In this document: positions 1 through 6,087 of the stretch, in pieces | Numbering within the stretch: the stretch's first letter is position 1 | Layout: each line of letters opens with the position of its first letter | DNA from: an uncultured Clostridia bacterium | Lineage (GTDB): Bacteria; Bacillota; Clostridia; Lachnospirales; Anaerotignaceae | Reading direction: 5' to 3' | DNA: 8,107 bases | Assembly (NCBI GenBank): GCA_958420075.1 | Contig: CATZIM010000070.1 | Location: forward strand, 1 to 8,107 | Translations under genes and position numbers: made by a program | Notes under the pieces: generated by a model | The model's database searches: none | Told to the model about the DNA's origin: nothing | The model's input: the letters and a program-made list of their open reading frames with translations, nothing else

Positions 1-696
1 GTAAGAAAATAACCTGCCAAGGTACTTTCCGCAGAGTCCACGCAACTTATCCTGCAGCACCGTTTTTCCTATAGCAGCATTGTCTAAAGAAACTGCAAAA
101 ATAGCATCTGACTCTTCCAGACTATATACCAAGGAAAAGTAATCACTTTCCTCGCAAATAGAAAAAATAGTGGCGTCATCTACCGTGCACTCGACTAAAT
201 CACATGGATTATCATCTGAAATGAATAAACGCTCAATTTTTTCGTTGAGTAGATAGCTTTCATCCAGATTATAACGACAAGCATACCGATCCCTAATCTT
301 TAAAAAGTTACTGTAGATATCAATATAGTCACCCAAAGATTCGGGGAAAACCTCTTCTTGCGATTCTTCATCATAATGTGTACACAGTGCAGAGATGATA
401 TCAGGCCGAATGCAAATATGGACAGGGAAAAGATTAATATAATCTTTGTTCTCAAAAATATAAATTTTAGAAAACATTGAAAGGATAATCTCACGAAGGC
501 AAATGAATTCTTCATATGAAATAACCTTTATGGACTGCTGATAAATTTCCATAAATCGAGCACCTTTATCTTGCAATGTTTTCTCCAACGATATAGCACA
601 ATCTTCAAATCCAGTAAAATCATATCCTTTGATCACAAAAAGGATATTTGGACCAGTGTGTTCTTTAATATATTCTTGAATTCTATCAAAAATCAT
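1..696 (-). CDS. Unrecognised cysteine-rich protein downstream of the sigma factor; C-terminus beyond window edge
   Basis: I do not recognise this protein. Reading back from ATG at 696, the frame is open for 232 codons to the left edge without a stop, so the C-terminus is missing. The start is well supported: AGGAGAGG lies 6 nt before the ATG. The sequence begins MIFDRIQEYIKEHTGPNILF and shows no signal peptide or membrane segment. Nine cysteines are scattered singly, so no zinc or iron-sulfur motif is obvious. The stretch DNAAIGKT near residue 210 resembles a P-loop end but lacks the leading glycine. The middle is acidic (runs such as DEESQEE). It lies 144 nt after the sigma-factor gene on the same strand with no terminator between, so the two are probably cotranscribed. 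That pairing makes a regulatory or effector role linked to the sigma factor plausible, but this is inference only. The gene is sure; the function is unknown. Confidence 0.75.
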   Translation of the reverse strand, partial: MIFDRIQEYIKEHTGPNILFVIKGYDFTGFEDCAISLEKTLQDKGARFMEIYQQSIKVISYEEFICLREIILSMFSKIYIFENKDYINLFPVHICIRPDIISALCTHYDEESQEEVFPESLGDYIDIYSNFLKIRDRYACRYNLDESYLLNEKIERLFISDDNPCDLVECTVDDATIFSICEESDYFSLVYSLEESDAIFAVSLDNAAIGKTVLQDKLRGLCGKYLGRLFSY

Positions 697-840
697 ATAT
701 ATCCTCTCCTATAAAATTATCCTTGCACATACTCCATATAGTACTTCTCGTAAACATATTCATTCAATTTCCAGCCACGCATCACTCATCTGAGAATGTC
801 GAAAAACTTTGCCTATTATTATCGCAATATCATCTATAGC

Positions 841-1920
841 CTATAAGAAATCCTGTATGTGTTTTGTTCTTGATGGATGCTGAAGTTTTAGTAACGCCTT
901 ATTCTCAATTTGTCTAATTCGTTCACGCGTGACATGATATACTGTTCCTACCTCTTCCAATGTATGCTCCACCCCGTCATCAAGACCAAAACGAAGACGA
1001 AGAATCTGTGCCTCACGCGGTGTGAGCGTTGATAAAACATAAGAAATACTCTCCTTAAGAATACATTGTTCTACAGCATCTTCAACAGATATATTATCTG
1101 TCGGAATAAATTCTTCGAGTTCTGAATCTTCACCATCACCAATTAATACATTGAGACTAGCAGTATTTAAATATATATCACCAAGTTTCAAAATATCTCT
1201 AATTTCTTTTGGAGATGTAGCGTATCCCAAATTAATTATTTCCTCAATCACCTCTCTTTCATTGAACGACGGATGCGCTGCTCGAACCCCCCAAAAGCGA
1301 CGTACACGATCCATTACATAAACAGGCAAGCGTATCATATAAGCAGTATCGATGATATTCCTAGCAATACTTTGCCTTATCCAATGATCAGCATAGGTTA
1401 AAAACGAAAATCCCCTTGAAATATCAAAGTGATCTGCCGCTACAATAAGTCCAATATTGCCATATTGAACAATATCGTCTATTGTAAGACAATCTTGCTT
1501 AAACTGTTTTGAAAGAGCTAGAGCATCTCGGTAAACAAATCTTTCATTTTTAAGGATTAGTGCTTCTAATGCAAGAGAGTCACCTTGTTGATACAAAACA
1601 CATAATTGCTCACTTTTAAGTCCAAGCAATTGCTTTGCATCTCTGCCAAATGCAAAGTCTTGTGCTATAGTTTTTTTATTTAAAATTTTGGAGTCTTGTG
1701 CTACATCTTCGAGTATTTCTATTACATCTTCATGCAAAATTAAATCCGATTCCTCATCGTCAACATAATCAATATCTTTATCAATCAAAATTTTAATAAT
1801 TTCATATTGTTCTTTCCGGGTAAGTGTTGAAAACAAACGATTAAAATCACTCTCCCGTAATTTTTTATCTTTTGTCAAATAAGGGCGGATCGCCTCTAAA
1901 ATATACTCGGTGTTAAGCAT
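841..1920 (-). CDS. Divergent RpoD-like sigma-70 family sigma factor
   Basis: A sigma factor directs RNA polymerase to promoters. The 359 residues show the family order: region 1.1-like helices at about 12-58 (YLTKDKKLRESDFNRLF), a poorly conserved 1.2 at about 101-122, region 2 at about 124-200 (DDIVQYGNIGL, FSFLTYADHWIRQ), region 3 at 196-255, the 3.2 finger (SLNVLIGDGEDSELEEF), and region 4 at about 298-351 (LTPREAQILRLRFGL, VTRERIRQIE). Ending in HPSR plus a short tail is typical of primary sigma factors. The core-binding and -35-reading motifs look intact. In region 2.3/2.4, residues equivalent to E. coli T432, W433 and T440 are D178, H179 and A186, while W180 and Q183 are kept, so -10 melting and recognition are probably altered. 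The ATG at 1920 has AGGGGG 7 nt upstream. It is more AT-rich than guaA and is probably an accessory paralogue rather than the housekeeping rpoD. The family is certain; the regulon is unknown. Confidence 0.93.
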   Translation of the reverse strand: MLNTEYILEAIRPYLTKDKKLRESDFNRLFSTLTRKEQYEIIKILIDKDIDYVDDEESDLILHEDVIEILEDVAQDSKILNKKTIAQDFAFGRDAKQLLGLKSEQLCVLYQQGDSLALEALILKNERFVYRDALALSKQFKQDCLTIDDIVQYGNIGLIVAADHFDISRGFSFLTYADHWIRQSIARNIIDTAYMIRLPVYVMDRVRRFWGVRAAHPSFNEREVIEEIINLGYATSPKEIRDILKLGDIYLNTASLNVLIGDGEDSELEEFIPTDNISVEDAVEQCILKESISYVLSTLTPREAQILRLRFGLDDGVEHTLEEVGTVYHVTRERIRQIENKALLKLQHPSRTKHIQDFL

Positions 1921-1947
1921 CTCATATCCCCCTAACTTCCACCATAT

Positions 1948-1963
1948 TTACTATATTATAACA
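1948..1963 (-). promoter_or_regulatory. Extended -10 promoter of the sigma-factor gene
   Basis: On the minus strand, TGTTATAAT (1963-1955) is a perfect extended -10 element. The hexamer at the -35 position (1983-1978, TGCCGA, spacer 17) is poor, so the promoter would rely on the TGn motif. The expected start is near 1948, giving a leader of about 28 nt that contains the AGGGGG ribosome binding site. Whether housekeeping sigma or the encoded sigma itself reads it cannot be told. Confidence 0.55.
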
Positions 1964-2012
1964 AACTGCGACCCACTTCGGCACATCTTTTTAACTATTT
2001 ACACTTATGTTT

Positions 2013-2324
2013 TTATAAAATATTGGGTATTATTGAACAAAATAGATTTTTTCTTTGCATATTCTCTATCTGTTCCTGTACAGTGCTGACAGAATGCCAA
2101 GTTACATAATCTACAACATAGTGCTTTTCCCTCATAATCGTGTCCTTGTATGGAACACTCTCCGTTCCAAACGGATAAAATGTACAGCTAAATCCATCTG
2201 GCGTTGATAGCAGCCATTCTATCAAATGGTATGCGATAGCAGCTTCACTGCTCGTTGGAAATACTTTACTGCTTTTTAACCACTGACACTGCAAGGTGGT
2301 CAAATTCTTCTTAGTGAACAACAA
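2013..2324 (-). pseudogene. Unrecognised 103-codon reading frame, probably a C-terminal gene fragment
   Basis: I do not recognise this sequence. The frame reads like protein (for example EAAIAYHLIEWLL and HYVVDYVTWHSV) and has no membrane segment or known motif. The only start options are TTG codons at 2324, with no ribosome binding site. In the same frame a TAG (2333-2331) directly precedes it, and beyond that TAG the frame stays open through ATG-TTA-TTA-AGT and further to about 2420. This suggests the 3' end of a gene broken by a stop, not an intact small gene. It sits between the sigma-factor promoter and the plus-strand remnant, in the AT-rich accessory part. It could also be a chance ORF. 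Confidence 0.3.
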
Positions 2325-2405
2325 TAAATTCTATGACATCATTTTCAACAATGTGCTACTTAATAACATATACAATACCGAATAAATTTCTGCTGATGTC
2401 TTCAG

Positions 2406-2996
2406 GTGTCCAACAAAAACAGTTCTTTATATCTGTCATCTAATTATGATTATAGTATGGGATCCGCAATTTTTTCCGTGAAAACTCCTATAGCTAATCA
2501 ACTTTGGTATAACAACATACCTACAGTTTCTGAAAGTCCTTATGTTGTCACATATACAGAGGTTGACAATCGACACATAGAAGCAATTCAGCAACAAGAA
2601 TACCAAGCTCTAAATGATTTTTGGTCAAAACAACCAGAACTTCAAAAACCGACTTTTCAGGCTCAACTACATGTAGCTATTGACAGAAAAAAGCGTAATG
2701 CAAGTAGCTTAATGTATATCTTAGAATTGGCGAAATATCGACTTAACAAAAAAATTCCAAGAACACTCCCTTTTGAAGAAAGAAAATTGGTCTTAATAAA
2801 TAGCGAAGAATGGAATGGTTGAATATATTAACAAAATGACCATCTATCAGAAAACGAGCTTACCACAGATAATATTCAAAAGACCATAGACACTGTTGCT
2901 ACCTGCTGGAGTATAGAAATAATGCAAAGGTATCAAAAACTTGATTGGCTAACCATCACTTTAGATAGCCCAATATGCAGAGTCTATATACCGTAA
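2406..2996 (+). pseudogene. Unrecognised plus-strand gene remnant interrupted by two close stops
   Basis: This is the only plausible plus-strand coding stretch. I do not recognise it. It reads 138 codons to TGA (2820-2822), then a second stop, TAA (2829-2831), then is open in the same frame for 54 more codons to TAA (2994-2996). The later part (DNIQKTIDTVATCWSIEIMQ) looks as protein-like as the first (LMYILELAKYRLNKKIPR). Between the two stops another frame reads VEYINK, so two compensating small indels, near 2818 and in the AAAA run at 2834-2837, would join all parts into one protein of about 195 residues. There is no ribosome binding site before the GTG at 2406 or the internal ATG at 2457, so the 5' end may also be lost. 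The perfect terminator at 3011-3056 follows 14 nt after the last stop, as expected for the original gene end. The family is unknown. Confidence 0.45.
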
Positions 2997-3010
2997 AAGA
3001 TACTATAAAC

Positions 3011-3056
3011 AAAAAGAGAGCTAACTGACTAATCAAAATCAGTTAGCTCTCTTTTT
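3011..3056. terminator. Perfect 18-bp bidirectional intrinsic terminator
   Basis: AAAAAGAGAGCTAACTGA (3011-3028) and its exact reverse complement (3039-3056) flank a 10-nt loop. A5/T5 ends give a U-run in both directions. It would end the plus-strand remnant and stop transcripts coming down from guaA, so it insulates guaA from the accessory DNA to its left. Confidence 0.9.
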
Positions 3057-3109
3057 ATGAATAATGAAAAATGTTGCCAAATCGTCGCTACGAAAGGCCT
3101 TAACCCCTC

Positions 3110-3134
3110 AAAAGCCCAGTCATATCAGGCTTTT
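3110..3134 (-). terminator. Hairpin just after the guaA stop, possible weak terminator
   Basis: AAAAGCC (3134-3128 on the minus strand) pairs perfectly with GGCTTTT (3116-3110) around an 11-nt loop, 15 nt after the guaA stop. The T-run lies within the stem and is followed by GAGGGG, so it is a weak intrinsic terminator at best. The stronger hairpin at 3011-3056 lies behind it. Confidence 0.45.
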
Positions 3135-3148
3135 CCGTACCTCTGAAA

Positions 3149-4687
3149 TTATTCCCACTCAATCGTTGCGGGCGGTTTGGAAGTAATATCGTACACAATA
3201 CGATTTACATGTTTTACTTCATTTACGATTCTAACAGAAACGCGATCCAATACATCATAAGGGATTCTTGCCCAGTCAGCTGTCATAAAGTCAGTTGTTG
3301 TTACACCACGCAGAGCAATGGTATAGTCATATGTTCTGAAGTCACCCATAACACCTACAGAGCGCACGTCTGTAATAACAGCAAAGTACTGATTGATGCT
3401 TCTATCCAGACCAGCTTTCGCAATTTCTTCACGGAAAATTGCATCTGCTTCTCTCAGGATTTCCAGTTTATCTTCTGTTACTTCACCGATAACACGAATA
3501 CCCAGACCAGGGCCAGGGAAAGGCTGACGCCATACCAGATGTTCAGGCAGACCCAGTTCCAGACCCATCTGACGTACTTCATCTTTGAACAGCAGGCGCA
3601 GGGGTTCAATCAGTTCTTCAAAATCTACAACGGAAGGCAGACCGCCTACGTTGTGGTGAGATTTAATGACTGCAGAATCACCCAGACCACTTTCGATTAC
3701 GTCAGAATAAATGGTACCCTGTACCAGGAAATCTACTTTACGGATCTTCTTCGCTTCATCTTCGAATACACGGATAAATTCTTCACCAATTGTTTTTCTC
3801 TTTGTTTCGGGATCTGTAACGCCTTTCAGTTTGCTCAAGAAACGTTCCTGTGCATTGGCTCTTACAAAGTGAGAATCGAACATATTCGCAAATGCTGCTT
3901 CTACTTCGTCCCCTTCATTTTTACGCATCAGACCATGGTCAACAAATACGCAAGTCAGCTGTTTGCCGATTGCTTTGGAAACCAGAGCAGCTACTACGCT
4001 GGAGTCAACACCGCCGGACAGTGCACACAGTGCTTTGCCGTCGCCAACCTGTTCTCTGATTTTCTGAATCTGATCTTCGATATAGTTTGTCATTGTCCAG
4101 TCACCGCTGCATCCGCAAACTTCATACAGGAAGTTGTGGATCATATTGGTACCCTTAGGTGTGTGGTTTACTTCAGGGTGGAACTGTACGCCATAGAAGC
4201 CTTTTTCGGGGCATTCAATAGCTGCTGCGGGACATGTTGCAGTTTTACCAATGATGCGGAAGCCTTCAGGCATTTCTGTTACAAAGTCTGTATGGCTCAT
4301 CCAGCAGATTTCTTTTTCGTCAATACCTTTCATCAGTTTGCTGTTGGTATCGAAAGTAACTTCTGTTTTGCCATATTCGCTCTTTTCATTGGCGTTGCCT
4401 ACTTTACCGCCCAGTGTATAAGCCATCAGCTGGCAGCCGTAACAGATGCCCAGCACAGGCACACCCAGTTCAAAAATCGCGGGGTCGCAATGGGGGGATT
4501 TTTCATCATAAACGCTGTTAGGTCCCCCTGTAAAGATAATCCCTTTGGGATTTTTTGCCTTAATTTCCTCAATGGGCTTATTCCAAGGCATGATTTCACA
4601 GTAAACGTGATGTTCTCTGACACGTCTGGCAATCAACTGATTATACTGACCGCCAAAATCCAGAATAATAATCATTTCACGGTTCAT
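3149..4687 (-). CDS. guaA: GMP synthase (glutamine-hydrolysing)
   Basis: This cytosolic enzyme converts XMP, ATP and glutamine to GMP, the last step of de novo guanine nucleotide synthesis. At 512 residues it has the usual length. An N-terminal class I glutamine amidotransferase domain (about 1-195) carries catalytic Cys82 in GICYGCQ and the His170/Glu172 pair in GVQFHPEV. The ATP pyrophosphatase domain follows, with the PP-loop SGGVDSS at 224-230. The C-terminal dimerisation/XMP domain (from about 396) ends in KPPATIEWE, as is typical. The ATG at 4687 has GGAGG 6 nt upstream. It stands alone: an own promoter at 4772-4800, a terminator-like leader hairpin and downstream hairpins suggest a single-gene transcript. 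No guanine (purine) riboswitch is visible in its leader. The 3' end is a known target for integrating elements, and the AT-rich accessory DNA starts just beyond it. Confidence 0.98.
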   Translation of the reverse strand: MNREMIIILDFGGQYNQLIARRVREHHVYCEIMPWNKPIEEIKAKNPKGIIFTGGPNSVYDEKSPHCDPAIFELGVPVLGICYGCQLMAYTLGGKVGNANEKSEYGKTEVTFDTNSKLMKGIDEKEICWMSHTDFVTEMPEGFRIIGKTATCPAAAIECPEKGFYGVQFHPEVNHTPKGTNMIHNFLYEVCGCSGDWTMTNYIEDQIQKIREQVGDGKALCALSGGVDSSVVAALVSKAIGKQLTCVFVDHGLMRKNEGDEVEAAFANMFDSHFVRANAQERFLSKLKGVTDPETKRKTIGEEFIRVFEDEAKKIRKVDFLVQGTIYSDVIESGLGDSAVIKSHHNVGGLPSVVDFEELIEPLRLLFKDEVRQMGLELGLPEHLVWRQPFPGPGLGIRVIGEVTEDKLEILREADAIFREEIAKAGLDRSINQYFAVITDVRSVGVMGDFRTYDYTIALRGVTTTDFMTADWARIPYDVLDRVSVRIVNEVKHVNRIVYDITSKPPATIEWE

Positions 4688-4731
4688 TGTCTTCCTCCAT
4701 ATCTCTTGTTTCTAAAGGTTCACGCTTTATC

Positions 4732-4759
4732 AAGAAAAGCCGCCGCTGCGAACGACGAC
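4732..4759 (-). promoter_or_regulatory. Terminator-like hairpin in the guaA leader (possible attenuator)
   Basis: In the leader RNA, GUCGUCG (4759-4753) can pair with CGGCGGC (4745-4739), using two G-U pairs, around a 7-nt loop. UUUUCUU follows directly. This has the shape of an intrinsic terminator starting only about 6 nt after the likely transcription start. A second, mutually exclusive hairpin, GCUUU-UCUUGAU-AAAGC (4740-4724), would take up the last two stem bases and the U-run. Such competing structures are typical of attenuators, but no ligand-binding domain fits in so short a leader. Function is inferred from shape only. Confidence 0.35.
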
Positions 4760-4771
4760 CTGCCTGATTTC

Positions 4772-4800
4772 ATATTATCATAGCCAAAAGCTATTGACAA
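4772..4800 (-). promoter_or_regulatory. guaA: guaA promoter with palindromic spacer
   Basis: TTGTCA (4800-4795), a 17-nt spacer, and TAATAT (4777-4772) preceded by TGA give a good extended -10 promoter. Transcription should start near 4765, leaving a leader of about 78 nt. The spacer contains the perfect inverted repeat ATAGC-TTTTG-GCTAT (4794-4780), placed where a bound repressor would block RNA polymerase; its role as an operator is a guess. Confidence 0.65.
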
Positions 4801-4975
4801 GTAAAAACCACATATTTCCCACGTCTTTTCGCAAAACGAATAAATTATTTCCCAACATTGTGATTCCTTTTTATTCTTTTGCCAAAGCTTTCTGATTCGA
4901 TTATAAGTGTCAACGCATTGAAAACCGTTCCTGTATATCATACAAAGCTATTCTTATGAAATACGTTTTCAAGAC

Positions 4976-5010
4976 ATAAAAGCAAACCTCTATATCAAGC
5001 AGAGGTTTGC
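4976..5010 (-). terminator. Intrinsic terminator of the three-gene cluster
   Basis: GCAAACCTCT and its exact complement AGAGGTTTGC (5010-5001 and 4991-4982) enclose a 9-nt loop, followed on the minus strand by TTTTAT. It lies about 10 nt after the flavoprotein stop. The T-run is short, so termination may be leaky, but the position is right for the end of the cluster. Confidence 0.8.
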
Positions 5011-5019
5011 CATCCATCA

Positions 5020-6087
5020 TCAAGATTCTTTTACCAACGCCTTCATCATATTTTTCGCATAATCAGAAGCCTTTTTCTGAATATCCTCCACTTCCATAAT
5101 GCTTGCAGGATTGTTGGCAGTTTCCAGCATCGCAAAATAAGGAGGCAAGCGGAATGTTTTATTCATGCTCATTGCACTTATCACCTGTTCCGCAACGATA
5201 TTGCCGCCGCTGTATCCCGATACAACCAGTGCGAAAATACTTTTTTCATAAAATTGATTTTTACGGAACAGCGCTGTCAAGCGGTTGATAAAAGCAGTCA
5301 AATTGGCACTGAGTGCATCATTGTAATTGGGACAAAGCAATACAACTGCATCACATGCCTCAATGGCAGGATATACCTGTTCCACAATGACCCCACCGTA
5401 ATAACAGCTGGATTTTTCACTGAAATGCATACACATTTTAAATGGACATCCGGAGCAATCATGTACCGTACCATTCCGCAGAGAAATTTCCGTAATTTTG
5501 CAATGATGCAGATCTTTTTTAATCATATCCCAAAGCATAGCCGTATTTGAAGTTTTATGATTGCTGGCATGAAGCACCAGGATATTGGTTTCTTTTTTGG
5601 GATTCGGTTTAAAGTCCATGAGCTGTGCCACCAAACGCTTCGCTGCTGCCTGATATGCCCCCATATTATCCAAATCCTGCTGCATAGCCTGGATATTGAA
5701 ATTCTGCAAAGAGCCTGTTCCCTCTACCATACCTCTGCCTGGGAAAGCACATCCGCAGGCATTGGCTGTAAACATCAATTCCCTCGCTACAGACTTGGTA
5801 TACAATTCACTTTCCCCATCTACCAGAATGGAACCCACACAACCTTTCAGCATATCCGGATGCAGACGCATATGCTTCAAATAGCGGAAATATTCCAGAT
5901 TGATACCGGAAACGCCCAAGGGAATAGCAAAAAGCAATCTTTTCCCTTCCAAGGAATGAAAATCCTCCAGGCGACGAATGACAGTGCAATCATATATACC
6001 ATAGATTTCTTCCAATAGCTTTTCCAGTCGTTTTGTTCTTCTGGAATCTTCACATTGTGGATACACAACAGTCAACATTTGCTTCAT
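5020..6087 (-). CDS. Flavodoxin-fold NADPH-dependent FMN reductase-like protein with a four-cysteine cluster
   Basis: This is a 355-residue protein in two parts. The C-terminal half (from about 167) matches the NADPH-dependent FMN reductase/iron-sulfur flavoprotein group: an FMN phosphate loop at 173-182 (HASNHKTSNT), the cysteine cluster C211-X2-C214-X4-C219-X8-C228, and a flavodoxin-like core (AVVLLCPNYNDALSANL, then VVSGYSGGN). In iron-sulfur flavoproteins a similar cysteine group holds a 4Fe-4S cluster, so an electron-transfer role in the cytoplasm is likely. The N-terminal half (1-160) is a second alpha/beta domain that I do not recognise; its GCVGSILVDGESEL and CGCAFPGRGMVEG stretches look conserved. 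Its ATG overlaps the stop of the preceding gene as ATGA, with GGAG 8 nt upstream inside that gene, so translation is probably coupled. It is the last gene of the cluster. The redox partner and substrate are not evident. Confidence 0.8.
   Translation of the reverse strand: MKQMLTVVYPQCEDSRRTKRLEKLLEEIYGIYDCTVIRRLEDFHSLEGKRLLFAIPLGVSGINLEYFRYLKHMRLHPDMLKGCVGSILVDGESELYTKSVARELMFTANACGCAFPGRGMVEGTGSLQNFNIQAMQQDLDNMGAYQAAAKRLVAQLMDFKPNPKKETNILVLHASNHKTSNTAMLWDMIKKDLHHCKITEISLRNGTVHDCSGCPFKMCMHFSEKSSCYYGGVIVEQVYPAIEACDAVVLLCPNYNDALSANLTAFINRLTALFRKNQFYEKSIFALVVSGYSGGNIVAEQVISAMSMNKTFRLPPYFAMLETANNPASIMEVEDIQKKASDYAKNMMKALVKES

Larger units (their letters stand above)
4688..5019. other. Intergenic region between the flavoprotein gene and guaA
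   Basis: These 332 bases hold the terminator of the three-gene cluster (4976-5010), about 170 bases with nothing I can support (4801-4975), the guaA promoter (4772-4800) and the guaA leader with its hairpin. A 73-codon minus-strand frame (4720-4941) overlaps the promoter and has no ribosome binding site, so I do not take it as a gene. I see no tRNA or known riboswitch. Confidence 0.6.

Noticed and set aside
60..90. P-loop-like DNAAIGKT in the partner protein
   Set aside because: The leading glycine of GxxxxGK[ST] is absent and no Walker B region is visible, so it is not evidence for an ATPase.
300..515. 71-codon minus-strand frame inside the left-edge gene
   Set aside because: It is a shadow frame of the 232-codon open frame, which has the strong ribosome binding site.
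3209..4783. Long plus-strand frame of 524 codons opposite guaA
   Set aside because: It lies antisense to a certain guaA, its translation is low-complexity in character (many F, C, Q), and it lacks a ribosome binding site; it results from guaA codon usage avoiding certain codons.
4819..4850. PurBox-like CGAAT with an inverted TTCG upstream of the guaA promoter
   Set aside because: The match to the PurR box is incomplete and the spacing of the two halves does not fit the known paired arrangement.
4900..4913. TTGACA followed 2 nt later by TATAAT on the minus strand
   Set aside because: Both boxes look perfect, but the 2-nt spacing cannot form one promoter, and neither has a good partner at 16-18 nt.
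4720..4941. 73-codon minus-strand frame upstream of guaA
   Set aside because: It covers the guaA promoter and leader, has no ribosome binding site and no recognisable sequence.
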